A stretch of 64,000 nucleotides of DNA from Allantophomopsis cytisporea (Eukaryota; Ascomycota; Leotiomycetes; Phacidiales; Phacidiaceae): assembly GCA_024752435.1 (NCBI GenBank), contig CP103035.1:1860001-1924000 (forward strand), in the 5' to 3' direction. This document shows positions 35,072 through 45,671 of this stretch, piece by piece (position 1 is the stretch's first letter; each line of letters opens with the position of its first letter). Under the pieces are notes generated by a model. That model was not told the origin of the DNA. It worked only from the letters and a program-made list of their open reading frames with translations, and made no database searches. Position numbers and translations under genes: made by a program.

Positions 35072-37921
35072 ATGTCAGGGAGGATGGCAATTCCATCTGC
35101 ATCCCTTGACTGGGCCAGCTGGACCAAACCAGTCCGACATGTCACACAGAGAGGTCTTAAAAATACAAGTGTTGGATCATCAAGCTTGTCACCAGCAGCT
35201 GTAGGCGGAATCACGGCAGGTGGAGTGGTTGGTCTTTTCATCATCTTGATATTGATAGCACGCTTCACAGCACAAAAGCGTCATGGTAATGAGAAAGAAG
35301 ACCGTCATTTGAGTGCTTTTTCCGTTGACGACGATGTTCGACGAGCTATGCATGCAGCACATCCACCTGCGCTTGATCTTTCTCACCGAACTTATCCTTA
35401 CCCCAACTATTCCTCGAAGAAGCTCCCAACTGTTACAGATATTTGGCTCAACGATCCCTCCCGTGGTCCCGACAGAAGTAATTCTAAGCTTATACGACCA
35501 TCAAAAGCCTTCTTCCGCTATTCTAGGGATTCGTGGCCTCTAATTTCCTGGGCGAGGTCTCCTACAACTCCCGTATCGGTTACACATCCATCCAATCATG
35601 CACTCGGTGAATCTATCATTCGACCAAGCTCTTCTCCAACTGTCCACAAGACTTCAGAGATGCCTTCGATTCCAACTCGATCATATTCTCAGCCAGGTCT
35701 GTCCACAGAACTTTCCCTAGGGTTTGAACGTGGTGCTTTAGCCAACACAATGGGACGAGTAGGTCGCGAATCAATGAGGCCAACACATCAGAAACAACCA
35801 TCCCTATCCGACAACCAGCTTACGTCAATCCTCCGATCGACATCTCAACGTTTGAGAGACCGTGATGCTAGCAGAATGGGACGCCCACTTTCTAGGGCCA
35901 TGAGTTCACTCAGTCACACATCAGGCGCCCCTCCAACTCAAAAACTGCCTTCCCCACCGCGTAGCAAAAACACCGAGAGTCGTGAAGGCCTAATGGCTGA
36001 GTATAGAATGAATCGACCAGAATCCGCAGCATCTAATGTGGAGTCAATCAGTGGCTCACTTTTTGATCTGTATCCGATTGAACGCACCCCAAGTCCCGAA
36101 AAGCAGATGCCATGGTCTGCAGATGATGTACGAGCACGACCTGCTTCGCCTGCGCAATCGAACGTCTCTGATGATGATGATCTTTCTCGTGAAAAGACTC
36201 CAGATCTGCTTCCAATAATAGCATTGTTCTCCTCGCCAAGTAAGAGAGCCGCATCTCCTCAACGACAAGCTTCTCACGGCTCTAATGGAGATACTACAAC
36301 ATTGACAAAAGACAACCGAGCCTCAATGATGGCCACTGGTAGCCAAGATAGCTTATGGCCACCTCGAAACCAAAGCCTCAGTCGTACGAATAGTCGAGGA
36401 TCAACCGATCCTTTCTACTCTAACCCTTCTGGCCTCATTGGACCTCGCGAAGAACCTCGAACATATCAACGGAAAACGACATCTGGTGAGCAGCCTAAAC
36501 CTCCGCTCTCTAATATCTCCTCTACCAACACTACAAACCAAACTGGTTCACGTGATAAGCCAGCGCAGCCTAACCCTTTCCAATGGTCACCCGAAGAAGC
36601 TCGTCGTCAGAAGCCTCTCCAAGTCGCCCCAAAGCAGCCTGTTCGTCGTGGCCACAAGCGCCAGAATGTAGTTCGTATGTCTGGTCTACCTAGACCTCCC
36701 AGCGTGACAGTGATTCCTGAGCAACCAGAAGAGATTACCCCCGACCGCCACATGAGGTCAACACCCGATCTAGCTCCACCGGCGGCTAAATTCAACGATA
36801 TAACTGAATCTCCGTCAAGCACGTACTCTCGATACACTCTGACTCGACCTCCTTCTATTCAGGACTTTGACCCTGCTCTCTCTCTTCCTGATCTCTCTGC
36901 ACGTCTCGGCCACCAAGCAGTTTTCCCTCTACCGCCGTACTCTTCCACGCTGAGTATTTACAACTACTACTCGAGCCCCGATGCCAACAAGTCCGAAGAA
37001 GACTTTTTTGCCTCCTCACCCAACAGAAATTCAAACCAATCCAATCGCCGTCACGGACGTGATTTTTCCATCGAGAAGTTCGTCTTCAATCCTCCTGCTG
37101 TTGATGAGACTCGTCCGGGCACTGCAACAGGTTCGCATTCACAAACCGCAACTGAGGCTCTCAGGAATCGAGATTCCATCCAGGCAAGCATTGGTCTTCT
37201 ACGACGCATGAACTCTGAGGTTAGCACCTACAGCCAGGTATCAAGTAGGAACTCCGTCGACAGTGCCACGGCGCAAGAATACCTAAGTGGGGGAGTCTCT
37301 CCAAGCAAGAAGACTATTAATAGAGCCAGTAAGAATTATTTGTCTATAGGGGGTGGTGCAGGGCCATCAATGAATCCGAGTCCCGTTAGAAAGAAATTGC
37401 GAAGTAGAGGGGGCGAACTCGATGGGAGCCCAACGAGGTCATACCACCAACGCACGATTAGTGGGCAGAGTCTGGGACAGAGAGAGTCTGATCTTGAAAC
37501 TAGTATTAACCATAACCCTGGACTGAGAATTCAAGGTCTTCCGGAGATTCCAGCAAAGGATAAGAGGAGAAGCTTGAGGAGTGAGGAGACGGCTGAGCTG
37601 CTGAGACTATATACAAGTACCCATCCATCCAATCAGCAGGGCTGGGAAACTCCAAGAGTCGACAAAGGGAGATGGGAAGAGCAACAGAAGCAGGAGGTGG
37701 CTCAGGGGGTCAATAATGGCAGGTGGGAGCAAACTGAGCAGGCTGTTCTGGAGGGTGTTCGGCATGAGAGTCAATTGAAGATGCCAAGTCCACAGGGGAA
37801 AGTCGAGTGGAATGGTTTGAAGGCTGAGGGGCTAGGAAGGATGGGAAACAGGGGGGATATGGGATTTTATGACCAGGAGGGTTTCTTGAGGAACAGTCCT
37901 GGGATTGAGAATAGGATTTGA
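35072..37921 (+). CDS. single-pass membrane protein with long disordered cytoplasmic tail
   Basis: A 949-residue frame from ATG 35072. After a short N-terminus comes one hydrophobic span (residues about 41-64, AAVGGITAGGVVGLFIILIL) followed by ARFTAQKRH, i.e. a stop-transfer with positive inside. The remaining about 880 residues are Ser/Pro/Arg/Asn-rich and low in hydrophobics, with many SP and RxxS sites, as in fungal wall-sensor or polarity proteins. The family is not recognised. A TGA directly precedes the ATG, and a cysteine-rich open frame just upstream lies in a different frame. The real protein may therefore have an extracellular N-terminal exon, and the start is uncertain. A secreted or extracellular N-terminal part would make the topology type I. 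Confidence 0.75.
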   Translation: MSGRMAIPSASLDWASWTKPVRHVTQRGLKNTSVGSSSLSPAAVGGITAGGVVGLFIILILIARFTAQKRHGNEKEDRHLSAFSVDDDVRRAMHAAHPPALDLSHRTYPYPNYSSKKLPTVTDIWLNDPSRGPDRSNSKLIRPSKAFFRYSRDSWPLISWARSPTTPVSVTHPSNHALGESIIRPSSSPTVHKTSEMPSIPTRSYSQPGLSTELSLGFERGALANTMGRVGRESMRPTHQKQPSLSDNQLTSILRSTSQRLRDRDASRMGRPLSRAMSSLSHTSGAPPTQKLPSPPRSKNTESREGLMAEYRMNRPESAASNVESISGSLFDLYPIERTPSPEKQMPWSADDVRARPASPAQSNVSDDDDLSREKTPDLLPIIALFSSPSKRAASPQRQASHGSNGDTTTLTKDNRASMMATGSQDSLWPPRNQSLSRTNSRGSTDPFYSNPSGLIGPREEPRTYQRKTTSGEQPKPPLSNISSTNTTNQTGSRDKPAQPNPFQWSPEEARRQKPLQVAPKQPVRRGHKRQNVVRMSGLPRPPSVTVIPEQPEEITPDRHMRSTPDLAPPAAKFNDITESPSSTYSRYTLTRPPSIQDFDPALSLPDLSARLGHQAVFPLPPYSSTLSIYNYYSSPDANKSEEDFFASSPNRNSNQSNRRHGRDFSIEKFVFNPPAVDETRPGTATGSHSQTATEALRNRDSIQASIGLLRRMNSEVSTYSQVSSRNSVDSATAQEYLSGGVSPSKKTINRASKNYLSIGGGAGPSMNPSPVRKKLRSRGGELDGSPTRSYHQRTISGQSLGQRESDLETSINHNPGLRIQGLPEIPAKDKRRSLRSEETAELLRLYTSTHPSNQQGWETPRVDKGRWEEQQKQEVAQGVNNGRWEQTEQAVLEGVRHESQLKMPSPQGKVEWNGLKAEGLGRMGNRGDMGFYDQEGFLRNSPGIENRI

Positions 37922-38176
37922 TGTGTCGTGATATATACTTTTCAGTAGGATCTTTGTACGATTTATCTATTAATCTTCTTTAATACAGAGGTTTTGGTTG
38001 AGACCTAACTCAATCTAACATTGAACTCATCAGCGTACTCCTATTCGGATCCCATAGAGGCACCAATTTGTATCAACTGGATGCCAAATTAAACTCCATG
38101 ATTTGGCTACGTCGCTTAGTTATCTACAATGGTAAATGAAGCTTTAGACCAAATCGAGATTCTACCCTATTGGTAC

Positions 38177-38984
38177 TCAAAGGGCTTTACGATACCATTG
38201 TCGGAGACAATGCTTTGGATCATCTCCCAAATCCACCAAGAGCCACTTCTCCTGAACAAACCAGCCATCATGAATACCACCCATTCTCACTAGGACTTCT
38301 GTGTTGCTGGTGGTCTGACTTCTGACAGGTTCTCTGCAGATCTCAAGACCTCCTGTAGACATTACTACGGGTCCTTCAGTCTTAAAGAATACAATCTCGG
38401 TCGATGCATTTGTAGGAGTATCTCTTATAGCAAAAAGCAAGTTTCCAGTATCTTGACCATTAATGTGGAACCATGATGTACTCCCTAATTCAAGGAGCTC
38501 TTTGCAGCACAAAATAATGTCTGAATTCTTTTTCCTCGCCTAGCTCTCGAATTCGGTTCCTTGAAACGACAATACGTCCTTCGTTTTTCAGCTGATATTC
38601 AACTGGCCATGATTCCATCAAAGTCCGAAACACTGCATAGGCAATCCTCTCTAGAGCGGTCCAGCTTTCGATTGTTTCTCCAGCTTTGATGGACTCTTGT
38701 AATTGCTTGCGGAGCTGAGAGACGGGTCCGTTTGGTGCAGTCCGTTCATAAGGGGATAGTGCCGCAATATGAGAGATAGCGATTAATAGCAATGCTCTAT
38801 TGAGGCCGACTAACTTTACATTGTGCATCAGAAACTCGAAGTACACCCGAACGGCTTTCATTTGATATGGTCCGTGATTACCTTCAGTAATCCGTGACAT
38901 ATCATTGTGTATTGCTACGAGCTGTGCTTCCAAAAGTGATGGAAGCTTGTCTGCGGAGACGTTTTTCATGCAGTAAGTCATCAT
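38177..38984 (-). pseudogene. frame-disrupted gene segment, unknown function
   Basis: Two protein-like frames overlap near a T5 run at 38529-38533 (A5 on the coding strand). The upstream frame (from about 38984, MMTYCMKNVSADKL onward) has amphipathic helices and runs into a stop at 38490. The downstream frame (38512-38177) continues with similar quality (for example LGSTSWFHINGQDTGNLLF) and ends with a normal stop. One base too many or too few in the homopolymer would explain this, either a true mutation or an assembly error. The protein-like reading extends upstream of 38984 through LIIPRPLVPSSYNLSD. It is probably the 3' part of the same gene as 39111-39874, but I could not find a splice join in phase. 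No domain recognised. Confidence 0.5.
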
Positions 38985-39110
38985 GGAAATAATTGTAACA
39001 TCCGAGAGATTATAAGAAGAGGGAACCAGAGGCCGTGGGATAATCAGATTGGCTAGGGTGAACCCGCTTTTGAGCCAGAGAGAAAGGATATATGCTGACT
39101 ATCCTTTATG

Positions 39111-39874
39111 TCATTTCTGAATGTTATTTACCATTTTGCGAAGGGCCTCTTTGTCTCTCGGAGTATTAATCCGCTGAACAACGCAGGGGTATTCCCAGCG
39201 GTGCCGCATAAGAGATACTTCGTCTCTCAATCCTGTAGATTTGCTTTTGGAACTCGACAAATTCTCTCTTGTCTCAGCAAGTTCGTGGTTTGCCTTAATT
39301 AACTGGTCCGTAGTCTCGCGAAGTTGTTCTCGAATCTCCTCGAATTCGATCTTCCTCTTGGTTAACTCGCGTTTCACGTCGACGTTAATGTCTGAGCAAC
39401 AGTCAGCTTTAAAGTCCAAAACTTGGATCAAAGACTCGGATTTTAGGACTTACTGTAGAGCTTTTCATGGTAGTCACATTGAAATGTCTGGTTGTCACGA
39501 ATTTGTTCCAGTAAAGTCCGGAGTTCTTGTGTGTTCCAAGACGCTGGAACTGCATGGTCGTTCTGTTCGCAAAGCTGAAGCAGAACATCATTCAGCTCAT
39601 CCCAGGATCTGTCTCCATCACCAGACATTTGCTCGTCATCCTGTGCTCGGTGCCTCTTCGATCTACGAAGAAATGAAGTGCTCTCTATCTCATTACAATG
39701 TGGTTGCTCGTCCCAAGACCTATCTCTATCATCAGATGGTTGCTCGTTATCCGGTGCTTGGAGCCTTTTAGATCTGCGGAGGAATGACGTGTTCTCCACT
39801 TCGTCACTGGATGGTTGCTCGTCGTCCTGTGTTCGAAGCCGTTTTGATCTGCGGGGGAACGAGGTACTCTCCAT
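39111..39874 (-). CDS. protein with triplicated basic motif and coiled coil (5' part of a disrupted gene)
   Basis: Exon 1 (39874-39454) and exon 2 (39391-39111) flank a 62-bp intron (GTAAGT...GCTCAG) splitting an Asn codon. The N-terminus contains three tandem copies of a unit with ESTSF.RRSKR followed by an acidic DDEQ or DNEQPSDD stretch. The bipartite basic clusters look like nuclear localisation signals. Exon 2 is a charged coiled coil (ELTKRKIEFEEIREQLRETT and following). The frame stops at 39111 just after a possible GTAAAT donor (39121-39116 region), which would lead to the segment at 38984-38177. No known family. The combination of young tandem repeats and broken frame suggests a fast-evolving or decaying lineage-specific gene. 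Confidence 0.5.
39620..39874 (-). repeat. three tandem coding repeats
   Basis: Three DNA units of roughly 75-110 bp, each encoding an ESTSF/ENTSF-RRSKR block plus acidic linker, within the gene above. Units differ by scattered substitutions and by an extra DRDRSWDE segment in two of them. Confidence 0.75.
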
Positions 39875-40820
39875 CTTAATAGAATTCCGGGCTTGAGATT
39901 GCCTTTCCCTTAGATGTTGCTATGACTATTGAACACTATACTGCTTGTAGATCTTGGAAGAGTGACGGTGCTGAGTTGATGTCTCAGTCATAGTGAAAAT
40001 TCTTTGAGCAGGTAGAGTATAATGAACAATGGGTTTGTTCTTCGATTACTTTGCTTTGAAAGTTATGTGACGAATACAAGCCTACGAGTTGTTGAGTTGC
40101 CCTGAATATGTGCTGGCAACAGTTAACGTATTGAGATTTAGTGCGAGATTGTGAGGTGTTGAAAAGTGATTTTATGAAATATTTTGAAGCGTGACAATCT
40201 GTTGTTGAAGATATGTGAGTAAGCCCCGGTCTCAAGTGGTTGCTGTTAGTAAGTATCTAGATCTTAGAGCTTAGGAAATTATATACCTTGTATGTGAGTG
40301 AGTGTATCAAGATATTAACTTGCTACAGCCACTTGATGGATATTTGACCTACAGATGTTTTGAGACTGGAGCACAAGAGCATGCTAGCATACGCAGTAGT
40401 CCTATAAATAACGGCGAAGAAGGAGAAGAAGCCGTTTAAACCCTAATGAGCTCTAGTTTTGACTTGTTGTCGTCCGACGTACATATGAGCATCTTTTACG
40501 CTGAACTTGATTGGTAGATAATGATTAAATTTGGCGGCATTCAATAGCAGGGTATCTGGGCAATATGACCAACCTTTGACAAACAATCATCCTCTGGCAC
40601 AAACGCAATCTGGAAGAGCCAACAAGTGTGTTCGGAATAACTTCTTATCTCAAGCTAAGGAAAGCTACTATGAGGTACCATATCGATTTGGCTGTTCGAA
40701 ATTCTATCTATATAAGGGGCAAGGAGAACAAGCCGCCATAATGGGATATCAACAGGTAAATTGGAGTGTCAGACTCGTCACTAATAATTCTAGTGCTGCT
40801 CAATAGCGTTCAATAGCCTA
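39875..40820. other. intergenic region between two minus-strand genes
   Basis: Holds the upstream region of the disrupted gene and the 3' flank of the monooxygenase. A plus-strand frame at 40531-40806 lacks an ATG at its start and any domain. Nothing else seen. Confidence 0.5.
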
Positions 40821-42202
40821 CTATACTTCATCTCCCTTTGAAAAGCCCTTAGTCATAATCGGACTCTGCATTACTTGATCCCACACATGCACCATCTTGG
40901 TATTAGCATAGCTCAATCGAACCTCCGTTCCTGCTCTGTCCTTCATTTCATTCTCATATGCATTGATAGCTTCTTCCTTATTCTTTTCTCCCCTCAAAAA
41001 AGCCGTAATTTGCTTGGTTAGTTGTGCTACATCAGCAATGGCGCTATTGAGCCCTTGGCCACGTTCTGTATATGTAGTTAGAGTCCATGTATCTAGATTT
41101 GGAAACAGAAACATACGAAAAGTCATGGGATGAGCTGCATCTCCTGCAATGGTAATTCTACCTCCATGATTATCCCAGGAATGTACACTTGGATCCCATT
41201 GTTTCAAGGGAGAATACCAAACAGGATGGTCATCCTTTAGCCACAGAAACGCACTCCGGAATGGTTCTGCAAACAACTTCGCCTTTTCCTTCAACTCAGC
41301 CAAGCGCTCTTCATTCGTGCCTAGAATCTGCTGATCAACTGGACAGTACCAGGAGATATAATGGTTCATGACCCAGCTCTCTGGATCGGCCGCATTGCTA
41401 CCATCATGCAATCCTACCCAAGCAAACATGCCTTCTGGATGTGGAGACGCAATATATAGTGGATGAAAGGACCGAAGAAATTTGACTTGCTCAGCAGGAT
41501 ATCTGGCTTGAACAATGGAAGCGCCATACGGGAGATCTTCTAAGGCCCCCTCTTTTGGCCCACAAAGATAATTCCGAACATCCGATCGGGCCCCGTCGGC
41601 ACCAACAAGAATGGCACCCGTAACAGATGTGCCATCTTCAAAGTATGCGGTGACGAGATTTTCCTCGTAGGTCACATTCTGCAATGTTTTATCATACCTA
41701 ACTTCAAGACCTTGGGAAATAAGGGCTCGAAGTTTACTCCGCCTCAATCGATAGATGTGTGGAATAGTAGAAGCACCGATTTGCTCTCCCGTTGCACCAT
41801 GAAGAAATTTAATCGTGTCTTGCTCTGGTAAAGGATAGTTTGGATCAACCTGGGTGGAAGCCAGCTTCTCGAAGGATTCTGGGGGTATCAAACTTTTGAG
41901 AATTGGAGACCCCCAATGCAAGCCCATGTTCCAGTCTCGTGCACGGACGAGATGAGCGGGTTCTCGCTCGAAAATGATGCTACTGATACCAGCCTGACGG
42001 ACAAAGTTAATTCAACCATTAATCAATCGTTCACCTGAACAATCAGTCGTACCTTTTTGAGACCTTGGGCTAGAGCGAGACCTGTACATCCTGTCGGTTT
42101 ATTAGCAAGGATGTTTGGAACAGATTCTGAATGATCCTTGCCTGCGCCAATAATCAAGATGGTCTTTTCAGCAGCGGTGCTGCTATCTGGTTGGCCGTTC
42201 AT
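40821..42202 (-). CDS. FAD-dependent monooxygenase (salicylate-hydroxylase-like)
   Basis: Group A flavoprotein monooxygenase that uses NAD(P)H and O2 to hydroxylate an aromatic or polyketide-like substrate. Four exons (42202-42142, 42090-42053, 41993-41117, 41065-40821) give 406 residues. The GxGxxG Rossmann motif, GAGCTGL (19-25), is formed only after removing intron 1, which is 51 bp and has a GC donor (GCAAGG...CGACAG). Intron 2 is 59 bp (GTACGA...GTCAG) and intron 3 51 bp (GTATGT...TACAG). Other family signatures: LVGADGARSDVRNYL (DG motif), GRITIAGDAAHPMTFQRGQGLNSAI (FAD ribityl site, joined by intron 3). Complete length for the family. Neighbours are a methyltransferase and an SDR, which suits a small oxidation/methylation pathway. 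Substrate unknown. Confidence 0.9.
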
Positions 42203-44102
42203 TTTGGGTTTATTTGCCAAGGTGTACGTCAATTGCGGCCAGGAGTGTGCAACAAATGTGGAAGAATCTTTAGCACCAACATGTGTACAAGAACAGGACA
42301 AGAAACATGAGGAACATAAGGAAAGAAATGACAAAAGCTTATTGAAATGCGATCATTGATCGGCGAAAAAGAGAGCATAAAACTAACTCCGATGAAATTG
42401 GTCAGCAATCGAAGACCTAAGAGACCATAGTGAGCGGCATGTATGTGTATGTAGGCTGATGTCTTCGGTCCCACTTCCTAGACGACAATAGCTTGCCAAA
42501 ACAAACTTGTTCAAAGTTTCAGTGAAGGAGGACATTTTCAAAGTGGGAGTAGCATTAACTAATATGAAGACGGTAGTGGGTTTTCTGTGCATAAGTAGAG
42601 GAGAAGAACAGGGGACGGCCTTGGTGAGCAAGGGAGGTAGGGAGTTTGATTAGCCATGAGGTATGTGCATGCTTGTACGTACATCCAGAGTGCATCAAAT
42701 AGTAAACAGTGCAAACATCGTACATATGTACAAATACGCACTGGTAGGATGAGTACGACTACATAACCCTAATCTAGATTTATGTTCATGTATCCTGGCG
42801 ATAGGTTGGTATGGAGGCCAGAGGGCGGGCGTTTCCTTGTTAATTTGTGACTTGCTTTAGTTGTGAATATGTTTATTCGACGTGTACTGCTAAGGCGGTC
42901 ATCTGTAACTATGGTATATATACTGGACTTGTCGGTATAATGTGATACCTCAGCTTATTACGTAGCAAGTATCGTATTCATGTTGCATTCCTCAAGCGTA
43001 ACAACCATAAGATGTTTTGGGCATGTTACTAACAGAGACAACACTGCGTAGATTATCTCGACTGGACATGTTAGAGTCGAGCCTCTACATAGAGAGGAAT
43101 CGAATGACGAACCCTTACCCCCACCAGCCTATGGCCATTTCACTTGGTACTGCGTACAAACAAGACAACACTAACCTTCCGGTCCGGGCCATCGTCGCCG
43201 ACACTAAAGAGCAAAGTGGGCTATGGGCTGTTGCTCCGAACAGCTTTCCCCGCGATAGAAGCGATGAACTCAAAAAAAAACAAATATCCGTCGCAACGTG
43301 GCTGAAGAACAATATACGATGTGGAAAACGATATTGATGGGATAGTGGCCGCCCTCGTCTTCGCCTTACACTCATGGTTGAATCGCCGAAAAGTCCAGAT
43401 GCTGGCTCCTTTGAAATTACATAATTTGAGCCTCGATAAGAAAATAAGAATGCGAGAACAACGTGGACAGCAGGCATTCCAGACACTCGCAAGTCATCAC
43501 CGACATGCCCATGCAGAACGTGCAGATTCTGTGCCGCCGATCAAATTGAAAAGACGCATCTCCCCCGAACTCTACAGGCTCGAATAGTGAGACTCATATA
43601 TGCCTACATACTACCCTGACCCTATACTTCCTCAATACGCGCCTATGTTCAACACACGCCCTGTCGCTGTCTTCACCCTGTCATTATAACCTTCGAGGGT
43701 CCTTGGTATGAATCAGTTGTACGATACAGTGCGTATGGAGGACGCGATCAACGATCATTGCTAACACGGTAAATCCCACGTCCATCCGCACTCAATCAAC
43801 CAATATACCCACCAACCCGACTTGCCAATGGTCCTCCTTGCTTTCCCAACTCCAGCCAGCCGTTGGACCTATACTAGGCGCATCACTCGGCATTTTGCCT
43901 CTTGGATTACGGGAAATAATATAGGCCTTCCTTCCCCATATTGTGGAGTCCGTGTGAGTGTCTCAATTTCAGTGTGGAAAAGTGTCCTGCTATTGATCCA
44001 CCATCGCAATTAGTCGGCCTTTGAATTCTCGAAGAAAGGCTGATGGGTTGCGAACTACAACAGTAGCGATATTCCCCCGTCACAAATATTTCGTCCAAGA
44101 TC
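42203..44102. other. divergent region between monooxygenase and methyltransferase
   Basis: About 1.9 kb shared by two divergent starts. Frames at 43017-43337 and 43321-43587 (plus) are not supported by domains or splice joins. No gene called. Confidence 0.5.
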
Positions 44103-45455
44103 ATGGAGCAAGAAGGTCGCTCCTCTCTTAAAGATGAGAATATGGAGAGTGCACAGCCTCGGATTCCTTCAATGCCGAGTGATCCGGCAATTGACGTGCC
44201 GGAAAGCCCTAGGTCCATTCAGGTTCCCGTGGTGAGTCAAGACGATTCTTTCACCGATGCTATATCTGACCGGCATTAGGATAATGATTACGAGGAGGAT
44301 GGAGACTCTGCATACGGCGAATCCCTCGATGGCGATGACACGGCTTCCTTAGCCTCCCACATCACTAGATATCGTTATGAAAATGGCCGTCGATATCATG
44401 CTTACCGCGATGGGGCTTATTGGGGACCAAACGACGAGATTCATAACGATCAGCAAGATATTGCACACCACTTATGGCTTTTAACATTGGACAATCAGCT
44501 TTTTCTAGCTCCCATTTCAAATCCACAGGTAAGATGATCGTTGTTGGTTTGCAAACTGTTTGTTGACAAGTACTTAGAATATTCTTGATGTAGGTACAGG
44601 AACAGGAATTTGGGCCATGTAAGTCAACGATATATCATTCATCCCAATTTTTTTCGAGAAACTAACATTTACAGTGATATAGCGGACAAATTTCCTTCTG
44701 CTTCGGTGACTGGCACCGATCTTTCCCCTATTCAACCTCAATGGGTTCCACCAAATTGTACTTTTGAAATTGACGATATGACCCTGAGGTGGACCTATCC
44801 AGAAAACTTCTTTGACTTCATCCATATACGCGAAATGTTTGGAAGTATCAGCGATTGGGACGAACTATTTGGACAAGCCTATCTCCATGTCAAACCTGGC
44901 GGCTACGTCGAGAATGTCGAACACTCGGTCCATCCAGTTTCTGATGATGGTACTGTGGGACCTGATCATATCTATACACAATATGGAGAAGTGATGCATG
45001 AAATGGGGAGAAAGAGAGGAAAGGATTTCGATGTGTGGAAGGATAATGCCGAGAGAATGAGGCAAGCTGGTTTTGTGGATGTGAAGGAGACAAGAATGAA
45101 GTGGCCAATGGGTCCTTGGAGCAGTGATCCGAAATTAAAAATGCTTGGAAGATGGAACCAATTACGGTGTGAGCGAGGCATTGAAGGATTTGTCTTGAGA
45201 TCTTTGACAAATGTTGGAGGTGTAAGTGCCAATCACTGATCGTGCGAATTTCGAACCTGACTGACATGAAAAAGTGGTCATACACTGAGGTACAGGCATT
45301 TCTTGGCAAAGTCAGAAGTGCTTTGAAAGATAGAACGCTTCATGCGTATTTGGATGTGTGAGTAGTCCAAAATTTCTTATCAGGTAAACTGACCAAGTAA
45401 ACTGCTGACGATTTACAGAACTATTGTGCATGGTCGAAAGCCTCTCAACAACTGA
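44103..45455 (+). CDS. SAM-dependent methyltransferase, LaeA/TAM-like
   Basis: Class I methyltransferase of the large fungal LaeA-like group, which includes natural-product O-methyltransferases and regulators. Six exons (44103-44231, 44280-44528, 44578-44618, 44675-45221, 45275-45357, 45419-45455) with five introns of 48, 49, 56, 53 and 61 bp, all GT-AG, give 361 residues. The N-terminal 45 residues are disordered and acidic. Conserved elements are YRYENGRRYHAYRDGAYWGPND, HHLWLLTLDNQLFLAPI, motif I ILDVGTGTGIWAID (split by intron 3), GTDLSPIQPQWVPPN (motif II), DDMTLRWTYPENFFDFIHIR (motif III) and YLHVKPGGYVE. The short C-terminal exons complete the fold. Immediately upstream is a divergent flavin monooxygenase and downstream a convergent SDR. 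A regulatory rather than biosynthetic role is possible. Confidence 0.92.
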
Positions 45456-45671
45456 ACGCATATAGATGGTCTCTTGACACATGTGTGATACTGGATTTAT
45501 AGTTGTTACCCAGCTAAGACAACAAACCAAAGTTTGGAATGAGATCTGTGGATACGGTCATTATGATCCTCGACAAGAGCAGGAAACATAACATTAGGAG
45601 TCATCCCAGCCTCCAAACCCCAGCCTCGAACTAGACGTTCTTCAACAACCCATCCAGCAAGTCCCTAGTGA

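Noticed and set aside
43017..43587. Two overlapping plus-strand frames between the monooxygenase and methyltransferase
   Set aside because: No convincing splice join between them and no recognisable domain.
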